Assembly: GCA_003524565.1 (NCBI GenBank)
Contig: DQGU01000216.1
Coordinates: 370-13,942 of the forward strand
DNA length: 13,573 nt
From: Rhodospirillaceae bacterium
GTDB lineage: Bacteria > Pseudomonadota > Alphaproteobacteria > Micavibrionales > UBA2020
Reading direction: 5' to 3'
Part shown: in pieces, positions 12,573-13,573 of the stretch
Layout of the letters: every line of letters starts with the position of its first letter
How positions within the stretch are numbered: the stretch's first letter is position 1
Made by a program: the position numbers and the translations under genes
Notes under the pieces: model-generated
Told to the model about the DNA's origin: nothing
The model's database searches: none
The model's input: only the letters and a program-made list of their open reading frames with translations

Positions 12573-13418
12573 CTAATCGGTGACTTGCTCCAAATCGCTT
12601 TCGTCTTCGATGCGCAGGGGCAGGGATTTGAACGAGCCTTTGTGCAGCAGCAGGTTGTATTTGCTGCCGTCCTGTTCGTCAATCGGGATGCGGCGGTGAA
12701 TAACGAAGTGGGAGTAGGAGCGCGCATCCGTCCCCTGAATAAGAATTTGCAGCGTGCGCTTGACCGACAGGATTTTCTTGCCGGCGGAGAAAGACGCCAC
12801 AATCGGCTTGCCCGGTTTGAAGTGGTAATTCTTGGTCAGCGAATTGCCGAGCAGAATGTCGGCAGGCACGGCAAGGCTCCACGGCGTGCGCTGTTCCATG
12901 ACCAGAATGCGCTGCGGGGTGAAATCCTGCACGGGCAGGTAACACATGAACTGTTCGGTGCCTGCGCCGCTCTGGCGCACTTCTTCGACCGTTAAAACCA
13001 CATTGACGTTCACATCCACAAGGTCGGCACCATAAAAATTTGACATCCGCACCAGCATATAGGGGGTGGCGGGGTTCCAGGTGGTGCTCAGCACGCCGCG
13101 CGACGACGTCAGCAGTTTGACCTTCGGCCGGATGAAACGTGCCGTGATGACCGCGCTGAAAAATACGTTCAGCAGGATAAGCCCGATGGACAGCGCCGCG
13201 ATGACGATGACGACCGAGAACATACGGCCTTCTTCTTCAGCCGCGGTCAGGTCCATGTCATTCGGCAGGTTGATGCCGAAGGCGGTGGAGAGGGTTTGCA
13301 CAAGGTCAAGCCGCGCTTCCGGCAGCACCCATTGCAGCACCATCCAGCACGCATAGAAAATGCCGATGACGCCGAGGGTATAAAGCCCTGTCAACTTGAA
13401 GAAGTCTTTCTGGAACAT
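12573..13418 (-). CDS. Two-helix membrane protein with inward-rectifier-channel-like cytoplasmic domain
   Basis: A 281-residue protein. Two hydrophobic helices (~11-32 and ~66-90) enclose a 33-residue loop, then a soluble beta-rich domain (~95-270) follows. ITARFIRPKVKLL right after helix 2 and the pattern of the soluble part (MLVRMSNF, ILIQGTDARSYSHFVIHRR, KYNLLLH) resemble the cytoplasmic domain of KirBac potassium channels. The loop contains VQTLSTAFGIN (40-50), which lines up with the Kir pore segment VQTLATIGYG but lacks the TxGYG filter. So this may be a channel relative with another or no conductance; a different two-helix family is possible. I chose ATG 13418 because AGGGG stands 7 bases upstream; the open frame back to 13493 adds a Gly/Pro-rich stretch unlike a membrane N-terminus. 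It stands alone behind its own terminator. Confidence 0.6.
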   Translation of the reverse strand: MFQKDFFKLTGLYTLGVIGIFYACWMVLQWVLPEARLDLVQTLSTAFGINLPNDMDLTAAEEEGRMFSVVIVIAALSIGLILLNVFFSAVITARFIRPKVKLLTSSRGVLSTTWNPATPYMLVRMSNFYGADLVDVNVNVVLTVEEVRQSGAGTEQFMCYLPVQDFTPQRILVMEQRTPWSLAVPADILLGNSLTKNYHFKPGKPIVASFSAGKKILSVKRTLQILIQGTDARSYSHFVIHRRIPIDEQDGSKYNLLLHKGSFKSLPLRIEDESDLEQVTD

Positions 13419-13492
13419 GCACGAACCCCTGAAAAAGCCGCCGCCGGAGGGGCGGGGCACGCCGGAAAAAGGCGTAATAAAATAACAATACA

Positions 13493-13536
13493 CCGAAAAT
13501 ATTTTAAAATTCTCTAATATTTTCAGGAATTTTCGG
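13493..13536. repeat. AT-rich inverted repeats at the right edge
   Basis: GAAAATATT (13495-13503) pairs with AATATTTTC (13516-13524), and alternatively CCGAAAAT (13493-13500) with ATTTTCGG (13529-13536). The two pairings exclude each other. The region is the upstream flank of the membrane-protein gene and may hold its promoter, or the end of a gene beyond the window. Confidence 0.45.
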
Positions 13537-13573
13537 GGCAGGCAAATGCGCCGCTTAATTTGTCTTTATTTTA

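Noticed and set aside
11696..12802. Open frame of 368 codons on the minus strand
   Set aside because: It runs antisense through phaB copy 2, its terminator and into the membrane-protein gene in another frame.
13419..13493. Upstream extension of the membrane protein to ATG 13493
   Set aside because: The added residues are Gly/Pro-rich and the later ATG has a good ribosome site.
1..13573. CRISPR arrays, insertion sequences, tRNA or rRNA genes
   Set aside because: No regularly spaced repeats, transposase-like frame with terminal repeats, or cloverleaf/rRNA sequence was found on reading either strand.

Overview
The window looks like chromosomal DNA of an alphaproteobacterium. It is moderately GC-rich, densely packed with short operons, and carries a uracil phosphoribosyltransferase of typical alphaproteobacterial form plus a polyhydroxyalkanoate (PHA) locus with PhaR and a small phasin. 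I see no tRNA, rRNA, CRISPR array, insertion sequence or phage gene. The genus cannot be read from the sequence; a class III (PhaE/PhaC) synthase is less usual in this class than a class I enzyme.

Layout. (1) 1-1920, + strand: a tight operon of three overlapping genes. The first is a 5'-truncated fusion of a CoaB-like (phosphopantothenoylcysteine synthetase) domain with a class II aldolase-like domain. The second is a cytoplasmic M23-like domain protein that lacks the usual catalytic histidines. The third is a 116-residue protein of unknown function. (2) 2065-4817, + strand: a GTP cyclohydrolase II homologue of the URC1 (uracil catabolism) type, an inositol monophosphatase-family phosphatase and uracil phosphoribosyltransferase, probably one transcript. 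(3) 4825-5883, - strand: an unrecognised helical protein, convergent with upp. (4) 6034-6585, + strand: a secreted cysteine-rich protein that shares a strong bidirectional terminator with the PHA synthase operon. (5) 6631-12463: the PHA locus. phaE and phaC overlap on the - strand and are followed after 29 bases by a secreted DUF305 protein. Divergent to them on the + strand run an acetoacetyl-CoA reductase, phaR, a phasin and a second acetoacetyl-CoA reductase. No beta-ketothiolase (phaA) is in the window. (6) 12573-13418, - strand: a two-helix membrane protein whose soluble domain resembles that of bacterial inward-rectifier potassium channels but whose selectivity filter looks degenerate.

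How the PHA genes should work together: the two reductases make (R)-3-hydroxybutyryl-CoA from acetoacetyl-CoA, PhaC with PhaE polymerises it, the phasin coats the granule, and PhaR senses polymer and represses. The control regions at 9268-9381 and 10970-11039 hold well-formed promoters overlapped by TTGC/GCAA dyads and TGC-rich repeats, the kind of sequence PhaR repressors bind, so a local PhaR regulon can be drawn from the sequence. The most interesting observations are the lysine/alanine/proline histone-like tail on PhaE, the filter-less channel-like protein, the CoaB-aldolase fusion with its odd M23 partner, and a perfect 16-bp inverted repeat with the phasin -35 box at its centre.
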